Of a DNA stretch of 64,000 nucleotides, positions 52,404 to 62,914 are shown piece after piece. Made by a program: the position numbers and the translations under genes. The notes under the pieces are model-generated. The model ran no database searches. It saw nothing but the letters and a program-made list of their open reading frames with translations, and was not told where the DNA came from. Origin of the DNA: Mastigias papua (Eukaryota > Cnidaria > Scyphozoa > Rhizostomeae > Mastigiidae); contig OZ025273.1 in NCBI GenBank assembly GCA_964019165.1, positions 6,611,397 to 6,675,396 on the forward strand. The letters run 5' to 3'. Each line of letters opens with the position of its first letter. The first letter of the stretch is position 1.

Positions 52404-54915
52404 ATGTTAAAAATGTTTATCTACTGGTATTGCTTAGCGGCTTTATTGTGCACTCTGCTTGTGACAAGTTGCCCCAACAACGACTGTGGCAAAAAGAAGA
52501 TAGGAAGGATCTTCTTCGACAGTAATGGCATACCATGGTCATGCCAAACCTACTGCCCTAATATACCTGGATGCATGAAAGAATGTTGTCGTGAGATGAC
52601 ACAGACATTTCCAATTCAAAAATTACTGTAAAATAGTAGAATTATAGAAATTCACTTAATGAAGACCGGATTTTGTAATGAGCTTACACAAAACAGAATT
52701 CACCGTAAGGAACCTACAAAAATTTAAGGCCTGAATACCCTTTTAATGTCGAATATTTCTATCAAATATGCAACTAAAATCAAGGAACTACAGTCAAACT
52801 CGCATAAGTCGGAGTCGCATAAGTCGGATTTTTACAAGTCGGATAAATTTGCGCAGTCCCGGTCCGCTTGTTACAAATCCTATACTTTTCTGTGCGTAAG
52901 TCGGATTTTATAAGTCGGATATTTGCGTAAGTCGGAGCATTTGTATCTTATATCGCATCGTGTAAGTCGGATTTTGATTTTGATGTCAATAGAGCTGAGA
53001 GAAATATGCAGAATGATACATGTTATGTCTCCCAATTCCAATATCAACTGGAGTAGAGGGGTAGAAGATGGAGAAGCGAAAATTAAGAACAAGAACATAC
53101 GAGGAAATTTTGAGATGTTTTGAAATATACTGAAGAACACTCTAACGTAAGGAAGAAAGATTTCGCAGAGAAATTCATAATTTCAACCAAAACACTTTCT
53201 GATGTGAATGTGATTAAAGCAGAAGAAATAAATAATGCAAGTCTTGGCATCTGAAGAAATAATGGTTCTGGCAACCAGGATAGAAACACTGCTAATTAGG
53301 GAAATGACAAAACGTTTGAACCAAGCAACAATATTATTGTTCTTTTTGAAGTGGAAGCTGTCATTAAAATCTCTAGCTTTTTACTCTTTATATCCTCTGC
53401 TACGTCGGAAAATACCCGACTACGTGTAAGTCAGAAAATATCCGACTTACGTGTAAGTCGGACTTCGCATAAGTCGGACTATTTTGCTTGGTCCGAAGCG
53501 ATCCGACTTACGCGAATTTGACTGTACTACAATGTGGCAGAAAGACGTCCAAACATAAGGAACTCTAAGAACTAGGCCTTGCGTTGGGTTCCTTTTAAAT
53601 CAATAGAAGGACAGGATTTTGCACGATGATTCCAAGTAGAACATCTGTAAATAGTAATGGTTCCTATGACGTGCTAAAGCTAAGGGAACAATCACTATAA
53701 ACGCTGGGTAAGAGACTGGAAGATAGTTTTGTTGGTACCAAAACTTTTTAATACCTCTCATCTCCCTTCCAATACTCTTGATGACCCCTCCATTCTACAA
53801 CTGTAACTTTTCATTGCCCACTTTCCTTGTATGGGAAAGCGTAATACAATGCTCCTGTGCAACTACTCACAGTTCAGCAGTATGAGACGTGATCGGTTTA
53901 TCATTCTTTACTTTCAGCTGTAAATAAACAGATCAGCAATAAACTTTTGTTGCAATTGCAGTTATTTACTAAGTCTTTTGGGGAGAGTAGAGCTTCATTA
54001 TTAAAGTCAAAGCTCCACAAGTTTGAGCTTGAGCTTCGAGGAGTCCAAATAGAGCTTGAGGTAGCTTTTGGCAAAGCAAAGAAATCTACCTATTATAATC
54101 ATGATGGCAGTGATCACTGCAGTAATAGTGATGATAGGGACAGTGAAAATGAAGCTTTGTTATAAAACTAACATTTAGTGGAAAGAGACAAATTTTACAG
54201 ACAAAATAAATATCAATTTTAATGAGTTGATATACCATAGGAGAAAACTTTAAAGTTTCTAGTAGCCCCCCATTTTGCAACTTTATTTTTGATGAGTCCT
54301 CTTTGAAGTCCATAAGTTGTTGGTGGCCTCTCTAAATATCTTCCGGTCCCCTATCCTGTATTAATAATGACTGGTTCCTAAAAGATCCAAAACTCGGCCA
54401 TAAGAGCTATGAATTGTTTATCTGTTTTGGAAGAGTTGCTCCTCCATCAGCGTCCCTTTAGAGCTTTGCATCCTTAACTATAAATAACTACCATTCTCCA
54501 TTCCGGAGCAGTTACTTAAAGTAACACTGGTTACAAGGGTATATAGCTACTGTTAACTAGAAATCAATGAAAGAGCAATACCGGGACCAAACCAAGATTG
54601 GTGATGTTGAATATTTTCCATTAAATGATTTTAATTGTTAGTAAGTATAATGCTAATATCACATCTGTTGCAGCACGAGTGAAAAATAAGCCTTCGCGAC
54701 AAGAGTCCCAAAACACTTCTTCGCACGACGGGGTCAAGAACAACTCTTCGCCGGAAGAGCGTAGAAAGATCTCCGATCCTCCAAGACAAGAGACTGAGTC
54801 GAAGTTTATTGATCTAATCCCATATATGGCAATTCTGGTCGTTGTAATAGGTAAAATTTTAACAGTTATTCTAATGTATTGTGCTCGGAAAAAAAGGGAA
54901 GCAAGGGCATGGTAG
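52404..54915 (+). CDS. Gene C: cysteine-rich single-pass membrane protein, third paralogue
   Basis: Exon 1 (52404-52590) encodes a signal peptide (YWYCLAALLCTLLVTS) and a cysteine module ending IPWSCQTYCPNIPGCMKECC, with two extra cysteines near the N-terminus of the module. The GTGAGA donor is phase 1. Exon 2 begins at 54674 after TTGCAG with PRVKNK and gives an Arg/Ser/Asn-rich stalk and a helix (IPYMAILVVVIG). A phase-1 donor at 54850/54851 matches genes A and B, but I could not identify a third exon. Reading on instead completes the helix and stops at 54915 after a basic CARKKREARAW, a tidy short-tailed protein of about 142 residues. Either form may be real. Annotated to 54915. Confidence 0.72.
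52791..53524. mobile_element. Tc1/pogo-type MITE with AAGTCGGA repeats, in gene C intron 1
   Basis: Termini CAGTCAAACTCGCATAAGTC and (opposite strand) CAGTCAAATTCGCGTAAGTC are inverted repeats flanked by TA. About ten copies of AAGTCGGA or its complement crowd both subterminal regions, as expected for transposase-binding sites. The interior has only broken frames, possibly transposase debris (TYEEILRCFEI). About 734 bp. Confidence 0.85.
53961..54165 (+). other. Possible orphan terminal exon
   Basis: After a good acceptor (TTGCAATTGCAG) a frame of 67 codons runs LFTKSFGESRASLLKSKLHK and ends with an acidic Ser/Asp-rich segment finishing DSENEALL before TAA. It looks like a cytoplasmic or helical C-terminus, and it sits in gene C intron 1, but its phase (0) does not match gene C. 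No partner exon was found. Confidence 0.25.
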
Positions 54916-56279
54916 AGGTGGTAAAGGGATCTGAGAAATGACATAAGAAGGAATATTCTAATATGAAGCTTTCTGCGTGTCTTCCACAGACGAAACGAAC
55001 ATCAGTGAATAAAAACAAACTATTTCTGCACTTATTCACAGGCCTAACTGCTATTTAAATACAACAAGTCTTCATACACCCAAGCAGAATTCTGAGTTAT
55101 ACCAACTGCTAGCAAACATATGGGCTGCGCACTTTTTGGGAAAAACAATGAGGTAGTAACTTAGGATGGAAGACTTGTGACCTCAAAGCATGATAATGGG
55201 GGGGGGGGGGATAGAATGCATGTATCAAATATCAGAAAAATACGTCCATGCCAAGAAGATGCACTATTCCTGGAAATCGTGTATTGAATCTAAAAGAGCT
55301 TCCTAAAAATGAAAATGCCCATCTATTTCTCAGAAAGAATGTTAAGGGAGTCACTTTCCAATAAAAATTTATTTTTAGTTGCAGTGCTGTTATTCCAAGT
55401 CTCGCAGTCATCAGTTAAACGAAATTTTACGACAAATTTAGCATCATCTGAGAGCTTATGATATGCAACTTGCGAAAACTTCGAGATCAAGATTCCTGCT
55501 CCACTGGAAAAATGCCAGGGGAACTTTTTCCGTATAAGCATACCCTTAGCTGAGGAATTGGGCTAGGCAAACGTCCGTAATCTCAAAGAAGCCACCCGTC
55601 CATGAGTGGCAGGAATACAATCGAATTTAATCACGAACAAAATTGGCACATGTTCCTGGAAGAATCCTCATATGATGTTGCTAGCTATAGTTGTAGGTGT
55701 TTAGTAGGCATAACTACTTTGGCCATAATGAAGGTTTCTCACTATCATTTTCTCGACGGTGAAATTCAATAAATTTTTCATTATATGGTTTGCGTTTTTG
55801 ACACCCCGTCTAAGCACAAATTGTCAATAACAGTATAATAATTCCAAAAAAAAGCATTTCATTATATGGATTTTTTTGCATAATGACTCCCCTTAAAAAG
55901 CACAATAACATGGATAAACCATCTGAATCAATATTATGATTTCAAAAATAAGCAATAATGGCCGATAATATGAAAAAAGATGGTAATTCCATATTATTAA
56001 TAAATAATAAGGATTACAAATAGTTAAATATCAAAGAGCTTTCCGACAAATAGCTTCACCAAGGGGGTAAAAAGCATGGATTCACAAAACAAAGCTTGTC
56101 TGAATAAGCGGAAATACCTTTTCTTCCAAGCACAATTAACACACATGGAGTAAACTTTAATAGACAAAAATAATTATATTCTTGGCTAAATTTAGCGATA
56201 CACATAATTAATTGTGAGATATAAAGTCACCAGACATTATTATTATGTATTGAAATATCTTTATATAATAATATAGTAT
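54916..56279. other. No gene recognised
   Basis: A poly-G run lies at 55198-55210. From about 55.74 kb the sequence becomes markedly AT-rich, and this may already be eroded viral DNA. Only short frames are present. Confidence 0.35.
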
Positions 56280-56372
56280 ATGCATTGTGATAACGTTATT
56301 CATGAATGTCTAAGCGAAGACCACGTTGATTGCCCATTTTGCAATCAAAATATAGGAGAGCAAATAGAATAA
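56280..56372 (+). pseudogene. Partial RING-type zinc finger (virus-flank fragment)
   Basis: A 30-codon frame starts with ATG and contains HCDNVIHECL and then CPFCNQNI. This is the second half of a RING finger (C-x-H/H-x2-C, then C-x2-C). The first half is missing. It stops next to the 3' tail of the LINE insertion, so it may have been truncated by the insertion or by earlier decay. It plausibly belongs to the integrated virus. Confidence 0.4.
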
Positions 56373-57815
56373 TAATAATTTTTGTTTTAAACTTTCATAT
56401 GTATATATCTGTTACTTACAATAATACACCTCGCATATAATTGGTAGTGTACCATTGGCTAGTTTGTACTAAGCACATGAAAAATAATAACAATAATAAT
56501 TGACATGTAACATAACTCAAAGGTATAATAGCAGGAAAAGGAAGTGAATGTTCAGAAGTTCAGGAGTTCAGGGTTGTTCCATGATTTATTTCTTTGGCAG
56601 AAAATGTAATACGTTGACCTAATGGCAATATTAATTGTTTTCATAATAATTCTTCGCTGTGTAACTTTGTCAAAACTCAGATCTTGGAGTAGAGAAAGAA
56701 AGGAATCACAGGAGGCGCCCATAACGCCGAGAGCACCCATGGAGACATTGATAAAAATAACTTTATTATAGGAAGAGGACAGGTCTTGAAGTAGTGGAGT
56801 ATACTTATTGGCTTTCCTTACGCTATTAGCCTCAATATTTGTCTCGAAACCAAGTGTGAGTTCAAGAATGTAGAGCACTTTCTTGCCTGTGAGCAAAAGA
56901 AAATCAGGACGAAGGGAGTCGCCAGTTATCAAAGATGGGGACATAAAAGAGGGCAAATCGGCATATACTGAGATTTGGTTTAGAGATGAAAATGTATTAG
57001 CAAGGAAAAGAAGGACAGAGTTATGGCGCCAAGTATACCTGCCATTCTCGAGGTACCAATTACAACTTGATACCACGTGCTGCAGAGTTTCTGATTGAAG
57101 GCAGAATGAACATGCTGATGACTGAGAAATGGACCATTTGCAAAGATTTTTCCGAGTAGGTAAAGTGTTGTTGAGATATTTTATAGAAAAATTAAAGATA
57201 TTTCTCGGCATGTTTTGTTGAACAATTGACCAAATGCTTGCTGTTCTTTGACATGAATATTTCAGAATAGAGGAGATAACCAAGCCTTGAGAAAGGAGTG
57301 TATTTTTTATGCGATCTTCATGCTCGTGCTGTACAGCCTTCAAAACTTGTTTAGTATTCTGGAACTGGTCATACTGAAGATTAGTGCCATAGCTTGTATC
57401 CGCCCAAAGTGATTTGATGTCGAGATTTGGTGAGGACTTCAAGGCATTTCGTATAATAGTGTGGCACTCAATAAACTTTGCTGAAGGGAGGATAAGATTT
57501 ATGCCGTATCTAGATGTACTTAAGATTAAAGAGCTGAAAGTTGAGCATATAGGTAATTCTAGCCACTGCCTTACAAACCTAGAAACTACGCTGTCTAAAT
57601 TTTCGACCACCCATGTCTTGCTAAGATCCGCAATGGTCAAGTGCCAAGAAAGTTTCGATAACACAAAACGATGGTAAAGAAGAAGTTTGTTTTTTGGTGG
57701 CAGGGTAGACAATCAATTTTGAGCATCAGATCCTTGATAGTTATCCATATGGAAATTGAAGTATCTACCAAGATATTTAAAGGGCATGTTTTTTCCAACA
57801 GTTGGAACCAAAGAA
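56373..57815 (-). mobile_element. RLE-type non-LTR retrotransposon, 5'-truncated
   Basis: The minus-strand insertion ends in an ATT-repeat tail at 56373-56390. CAAATA occurs at both edges (about 56361 and 57816), a candidate target duplication. The 5' end is truncated within the region after the RT core (FKYLGRYFNF). It interrupts AT-rich viral sequence and lies directly before the VLTF3-like gene, so it postdates integration of the virus. Confidence 0.75.
56552..57800 (-). pseudogene. R2-like ORF C-terminus with restriction-like endonuclease
   Basis: A TGA at about 57713-57715 separates an upstream in-frame piece (MPFKYLGRYFNFHMDN) from a 386-codon frame beginning with a TTG. Motifs: KNKLLLYHRFVLSKLSWHL; TWVVENLD; the zinc knuckle CSFCLQSETLQHVVSSC (C-x2-C-x7-H-x4-C) typical of R2/NeSL/Hero-type elements; then the PD-(D/E)xK-type nuclease core LRPDFLL with LYILELTLGFE. 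The RT core itself is absent. The role in the intact element is sequence-directed target nicking. Confidence 0.88.
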
Positions 57816-58228
57816 CAAATAATAATACTTGTTGTAATAATCAAGATACTATATATGATAATGGAAATATTTGTAAGAATTGTGGTTTATTTTATGGATA
57901 TAATCATGCTACTGAATACGTTGATTTCCATCTAGCTAAATATAAGATAAATAAAAAATCAATATACCACCGTAAGTATCATATATATAACAAAATTGAT
58001 GATATATACAATGTTTCATCCAACGATAGAGAAAAATTTATACAAATATTTAATGAGATTGATAAAATACTACCACAAATAAATCAAAATAGAAAAAGAA
58101 TGATAAATAGTAACTTTATATTCAAAAAGATATTTAATATGATGAAAATAGATGTTGATATTAAAATTTCAAATTCTAATAAAACATTAAAAAGTATGAT
58201 TTATATTGGAAAAAAATATAATTATTAA
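57816..58228 (+). pseudogene. VLTF3-like late transcription factor, N-terminus lost
   Basis: About 137 codons begin at the LINE junction. A zinc ribbon is formed by TCCNN and NICKNCGLFYG. The following KSIYHRKYHI and a helical half with QNRKRMINSNFIFKKIF and SNSNKTLKSM match the pattern of poxvirus VLTF3-like/TFIIB-like factors found in nucleocytoplasmic large DNA viruses and some integrated elements. In those viruses the protein directs late-gene transcription. The gene converges on the minus-strand virion block, 36 bp from the phospholipase-like gene. The true start is missing. A host TFIIB-like origin is less likely given its position. Confidence 0.6.
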
Positions 58229-58264
58229 TAGGAGATAAAATCCAGTTAATAATAAACAAATAAT

Positions 58265-58684
58265 TTAAAATTTACTACTGTTTTTAATACTCCAAATGAA
58301 ACCTGTAATATGACCAAATAATGGTGAAGCCTTTAAGAACTTAGGAGCTTTTTTCAACACATAACAATATCCACGGCCTTTCTTATATTTTGTATAAAAA
58401 CGACCATAAGCATCATGAAGAGCGCTATGTATATGACAACATTTAAATTTTCCAAATAGTTTCTCTAAAACTCCAGTTAAGCATTCATTTCCAGGACCTA
58501 TTAATCCAATTTCATTCTCATTATCCAATAGAATATCATCAATGGATAAAACTGTATGGAATTCATTATAATAGAGACATTGATAAATCAAAACACTTTT
58601 TAGTATTTGTATATCAATCTTATATTCTGTTTGTACACAAAATAAAGTGTCTCTAACATATTTCAATGCTTTTTTCGGATTCAT
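58265..58684 (-). CDS. Phospholipase A2-like virion protein
   Basis: 139 codons, ATG preceded by an AT-rich leader. The segment GLIGPGNECLTGVLEKLFGK and the later CCHIHSALHDAYGRFYTKYK recall the glycine-rich calcium loop and the His-Asp helix of parvovirus VP1/secreted PLA2 domains, which breach endosomal membranes. The match is imperfect: the Tyr follows HD after one residue rather than two. PLA2-like ORFs are known in adintovirus-type genomes as far as I recall. It is the last gene of the minus-strand block, 21 bp from the fibre-like gene. Confidence 0.5.
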   Translation of the reverse strand: MNPKKALKYVRDTLFCVQTEYKIDIQILKSVLIYQCLYYNEFHTVLSIDDILLDNENEIGLIGPGNECLTGVLEKLFGKFKCCHIHSALHDAYGRFYTKYKKGRGYCYVLKKAPKFLKASPLFGHITGFIWSIKNSSKF

Positions 58685-58705
58685 AAAAATATATATTATA
58701 TAAAT

Positions 58706-59851
58706 TTATCCTAATGCACTTGGATCATGATCGATGTTATACCAATTTTGACATAACACATAGTGATGTAGTCTGATCTCTGGTTCGGGAATAACTCTTT
58801 CCTTATATAATGCAAAAAAAGCAATTGAACCGTTTAAGCCTGCTACACCAGTTGGATTTAAATCCCCAAACGTCATTTGATTGGATTCTGCTGATGTTCT
58901 TGCGGTAAAATCACATAATTTCTTACCATTACACCACACATTAGATTTATTAGCTCCAGCGGGCACATTCCAATGGATTGACAAACATATCCATTTATTT
59001 AAATCTCCTGCATTAGCTTTTGTTTGATAATTAGCAATAGGTGATCTACCATTAACATTATTAGTACCAATAACAATATGATCATTAGTTGCACCAGCTA
59101 CAATAAGATCACCAGATGGACCAAAAAAAACAAATTTATCAAAACCGGCATTATCATGACCAAACAATCCGTTTCTAGTCCAATACGTACCATTAAATGA
59201 TATTAGTTTATAAACAACAAATATGTTTACAATATCCTGACCACCAGCAGCAACATTTAAATTGATATTACTCAACATCCTCTGACTACCATTAAAATTT
59301 AAGTAGTATCTATTATTAAGTTTGAATGTAGATGCAACTAATGTAGGTTGGTTAGCTGTTGTTGTTTGTTCTGCATGATTTTCATATAATGATTGATTAT
59401 AAAGTTTAGATACTTTTCTTGTTGAAGAATCCATAACTACTTCTGATGAAATACCACGATCAATTCTATAAATAGCATTTCCAAATTTTGTATAATATTC
59501 CCAAAGAAGTGTTTCACTTAGACTGGTGTAAATATGTGATTTAACAAAACCTAAAGTACAAGCATCAGTATCTATAAGAGGATGAGGCAATCCAAAAATA
59601 CGATTGTTACTCATATTCAAACTAACATTAACAAGTTCATTGGAGAAACTTGTAATTGTTGGATTCGTCTTCTTATATAAAAAGTACTCATTGAGAAACT
59701 TAACAGTTACAGCTGTTTGTTGATCCTCAGTAGAATCAGGGTCCTTTATACCTACGACCTTATGATTTCGCATATTCCATCCAGATAAATCTCTCTGACT
59801 TACATCTACAGATTTTACTGTTTTTTTATGTGAACCATCAAAAACTCCCAT
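58706..59851 (-). CDS. Fibre-like virion protein with concanavalin/LamG-type head
   Basis: 381 codons, intact. Residues about 20-60 contain LSGWNMRNHKVVGIKDP followed by AVTVKFLNEYF. This matches the tail-fibre shaft pattern 'L-x-M-x2-H-K-I-x-N-L-x-D-P ... A-x-x-K-Y' of phage and viral fibres. The second half (about 190-380) is beta-rich and resembles LamG/lectin-like heads: FKLNNRYYLNF, IFVVYKLISFNGTYW, WICLSIHWNV and NGSIAFFALYKERVI. It probably decorates the virion and binds host glycans, which is inferred from fold resemblance. Upstream TATATATG-type leaders recur before other viral genes here. Confidence 0.6.
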   Translation of the reverse strand: MGVFDGSHKKTVKSVDVSQRDLSGWNMRNHKVVGIKDPDSTEDQQTAVTVKFLNEYFLYKKTNPTITSFSNELVNVSLNMSNNRIFGLPHPLIDTDACTLGFVKSHIYTSLSETLLWEYYTKFGNAIYRIDRGISSEVVMDSSTRKVSKLYNQSLYENHAEQTTTANQPTLVASTFKLNNRYYLNFNGSQRMLSNINLNVAAGGQDIVNIFVVYKLISFNGTYWTRNGLFGHDNAGFDKFVFFGPSGDLIVAGATNDHIVIGTNNVNGRSPIANYQTKANAGDLNKWICLSIHWNVPAGANKSNVWCNGKKLCDFTARTSAESNQMTFGDLNPTGVAGLNGSIAFFALYKERVIPEPEIRLHHYVLCQNWYNIDHDPSALG

Positions 59852-59862
59852 ATATAATATAA

Positions 59863-60400
59863 TTATATAAAATAATTTTTAACTATTTCCTCATTATATT
59901 TTGTATTTATTAAATCAAAATTTTTAATTAGATCAAAATAAGATTTTCCTTTATATATTTCATTTATCCAGTAGATGCAATAGTATCCACATAATACACT
60001 ATTAAAGTCTTGATATTGTCTATCATTATATATATATATTGAACTCCTAAAATATCAGATAAATGAATAACTTCTGCAGGACAATACAATCCATAACTAT
60101 CAAAATACCCAATTAATTTAGGTTTTACAAACATAGCAACCCAATGTGTACCAGGTCCAGTACTATCATCAAGATTGATAATATAAAATCCATCATCTAT
60201 ACAATTTATGATTTTATCTCTAGAAACAACATCTTTAAAATCCTTAATCTTAAAATATTTCATCCATTGTTTTATCTCAATTGTTGATATAGGTTTATTT
60301 ACAAATTTAGGTTTTAAAAAACCATACCTAGTAGAGGGACGTCTTTGAATGGACTGTTCTTTCCTAGTAACAACCCTTTTCCTTTTTGTGATCTTTTTTT
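59863..60400 (-). pseudogene. Adenain-like cysteine protease, frameshifted
   Basis: The first frame carries DGFYIINLDDSTGPGTHWVA and FDSYGLYCPAEV: the catalytic His-Trp and Asp neighbourhood of adenovirus-type maturation proteases. At a TA run (60027-60040) the frame breaks; the catalytic CGYYC motif is found in another frame just downstream, ending in a stop at 59863-59865. The N-terminus is open upstream and overlaps the end of the minor-protein gene, so its start is unclear. Related proteases cleave virion precursors in adenoviruses, adintoviruses and Polintons. The break may be real decay or a sequencing slip in the TA run. Confidence 0.8.
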
Positions 60401-61187
60401 TTACCTTTAATCCCCTTTCCTAAAAGATCTTCAGGATTTGTCCAAATTGGAGGTGGGTAATATGGTACATTTCGAGGAGGTCTGTTCTGCATTCCAGTAC
60501 CTGATTTTTTAGTTACAACTCTAGGTCTTTTAGGTACTATAATAGGCGGTGTTCTACGAGCAACTAAAGAACTTCTATTTTGAAGATTCCCTCCTGTCAA
60601 CGCCTTAACAAGCAATGGTACACCAATGCTAGCAAGAAGTGTACCTAAAAATCCACCACGTTGTTTAGGTGTTGGTTTAATTACCAATTTACCCCCAGAT
60701 TGAAGAGCTGTCAAAAGTTGTTCTTTCTGTTTTTTCGTAAGTAAATTTTTATGTGCTACTAATTTATCAATCCTATTTTGAGGAATTAGAAATTCTCCTT
60801 TTTGTCCAGATCCCAATGCTTTACTAACACCAAAATCAGTCAAAGCACCTACAGCACCAGTAGCAACACCAGGAAGCAATTTTGTAACTAATTTTGTTGC
60901 TGTAGGAATCATTTTAGTCCCAAGTTGCATTAGACTGGTAAACAATGATCCTCCTTTCTTTACAACATGACTAACTTGTCTTTGATATTTTCAAATCAAC
61001 ACCTTTTTTCTGATTTTGCTTTTTGAATCTTTCCAATTTGTGTTTTCGTAAGATACAATTCATCTGATCCAGATAGATCACTCAATGACAATCGTACAGT
61101 TACAGGTGGTTTATTAACCAATGCTTTACTTAGTTTCTCTTTTTGTGATACACTGAGAGTAACTCCATGTTTAACATAATTGACCAT
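60364..61187 (-). pseudogene. Minor virion protein (cnidarian Polinton/adintovirus type), two frame breaks
   Basis: The part 61187-60996 starts MVNYVKHGVTLSVSQKEKLS; the part 60945-60364 contains GGFLGTLLASIGVPLLVKAL, a phrase I associate with Polinton/adintovirus virion proteins. It ends in a basic, Pro-rich tail. Between them the homologous frame can be followed only by switching frame at the A-run near 60999-61005 and again near 60970, so one gene has been split. Repeated QK-x-x-L..A modules occur in both halves (SQKEKLSKAL, KKQKEQLLTAL). Probably an internal or membrane-active capsid component; the role is inferred. Confidence 0.7.
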
Positions 61188-61221
61188 GTATACAATTACA
61201 TTATATTAAATTAAGTATGAT

Positions 61222-62515
61222 TTAAGTTCTGAGATATGCTTTACTATTAATAATATCAACCATAATAGTATTTTCTGATAGAATTAAACTGTAAATAGTG
61301 TAATTTGCTGTAGGTTCTCCAGAAAGTGTATATCGAAAATCTAATTTTACCAAATCATTTCTAACAGCCATATCTTGATATCTTAAATCAAAATAAATCA
61401 CTCCATAAAGTTTCTTAAATGTTTTTTGATCAAAACTTGGAGCCATAATATAATTATTGAAACTACTTTGGTATTGCATTAGAGTATGATAAGTTTTACT
61501 AACCTCATCATTAGGTCTCATTCTTTCCATTGGATAAAAAACACCATTACCAATTTCTAACTGACATTCTGTAAAATAAACCCCTCCGTCTATATGTGTC
61601 AAATATAAATGGGTTCTGATCCTGATTATTTATTTTAGCTGATTTTAAAACCCAAATGAATACATGCCGTGGGTTTTTTATTCCCGGAGTTATGCGAAAA
61701 ACCCCATTTTGTTGTCGTGTATCTGCTTGTGTCACAACATCCTCTTTAAGATAGGTCCACTCTTGTTTAATTCCATATTTTGCTAGATATAATTTTTCAC
61801 CCTCTAGATTAAAAGTCATTTTAGGAACCCATAGAACCAATTTTATAGAATAATATTTTCCAGCGCCAAGAGCTGCTGCTTTATAAATACCAAAAAGATC
61901 CGATACAAATGTAATATCAAAATCTACTTTTCCTGGAGGAGCGATTCTATCTCGAAAACTTGCGAAAAAACCATACCTATTAAGAGGGAGGTATGCGTTA
62001 TTAACGCGACCTGCATTTAGTAAATCCCTCCTTTTTGCAAAACCAGCATTATAATCTTGATTACGTTGGTTTGCAGTTGCTGTGAACTCATTAGATGCAG
62101 CAGTTGCTGATGTGTCTGGAAAATGAAACATAGAAGGCCCTACAGAATCACTATATGGTTTTGAAAATTCAATCAAATTCTTTATATTTGTAGCATGATT
62201 AATTGAATGAGTATTGATAACACTTACACCATTATAATCAACTTTAAATGAATCAATCAATCCATGCATACCATTAATGAGAGTAACATTATCACCATTG
62301 GTATAAACATTATTATTAATTTTTAATATTCTAACATCAGCTTCAATATATGCATTATACCAATCCAGAGGAGTTGTTTCACCGAAATTATCAACAGTAA
62401 ATTTATGACCTGCTTTTTTTTGAGCTTGATTTGCTACAGGTGGTTGCAGCGCAGATACAAGTTGGAATGAGCAGTATTCATATCTGCTACAGTATTGCGA
62501 TGATCTAAAAGCCAT
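61222..62515 (-). pseudogene. Major capsid protein (double-jelly-roll type), frameshifted
   Basis: The long N-terminal frame (62515-61547, 322 codons) and the C-terminal frame (61602-61222) are both typical of one capsid protein. Motifs include KFTVDNFGETTPLDWYNAYI, FDITFVSDLFGIYKAAALG, PGIKNPRHVFIWVLKSAK and, in the second frame, FYPMERMRP with VIYFDLRYQD. One single-base shift near 61590-61605, within the overlap, separates them. The protein forms the icosahedral shell of adintovirus/Polinton-type viruses; the length of about 430 residues fits. It is the first virion gene after the basic protein, with a TATATATG leader at 62516-62535. Confidence 0.85.
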
Positions 62516-62535
62516 ATATATAATAATAGATTATA

Positions 62536-62911
62536 TTAAATTTCCATATTAAGTAAATCCAAAAATTTTTTTCTATAAATTTCATTATCATTTATTTTAA
62601 CTTTCTTTTCTCGATATGGTTCATTTAGTGGATGTTTTTCTAATAGTTCTATAATTTGATCTCCTTTATTTTCAAGAACTGGTGTTTTAGCTTCAGAACT
62701 TTTTGCTTGTGGTTTGTTTAATACATTATCTATTTTATTAGAAACAATTTCACCCATTTTGGATCCAACTGCTTCAGAACCCTTTTCTACTGCCTTTGTA
62801 GCTGCCTTTGTAGCAATATCTTTAGCTGTTTTTCCTGTTAGTTTAGATACTGTCTTTTTACCAATAGATTTAATAACATCAAGACTCTTATCACATCTGT
62901 TTTCATATAAT
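62536..62911 (-). CDS. Basic virion core-like protein, start unclear
   Basis: The frame is open for about 125 codons after a TAA near 62912. The first ATG in frame is at 62757, but homologous-looking sequence begins earlier (SLDVIKSIGKKTVSKLTGK, TAKDIATKAATKAVEKGSE), so the start codon is probably lost or altered. Lys-rich, Ala-rich helices followed by KIDNVLNKPQ resemble the basic core proteins (adenovirus pX-like) encoded upstream of the capsid gene in adintoviruses. The C-terminus is charged (EPYREKKVKINDNEIYRKKF). Confidence 0.5.
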
Positions 62912-62914
62912 TGT

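Noticed and set aside
55323..55541. 72-codon minus-strand ORF, or a plus-strand exon after CTATTTCTCAG at 55331
   Set aside because: Both frames are plausible by eye but conflict, and neither shows the family cysteines or helix; chance is the simpler explanation.
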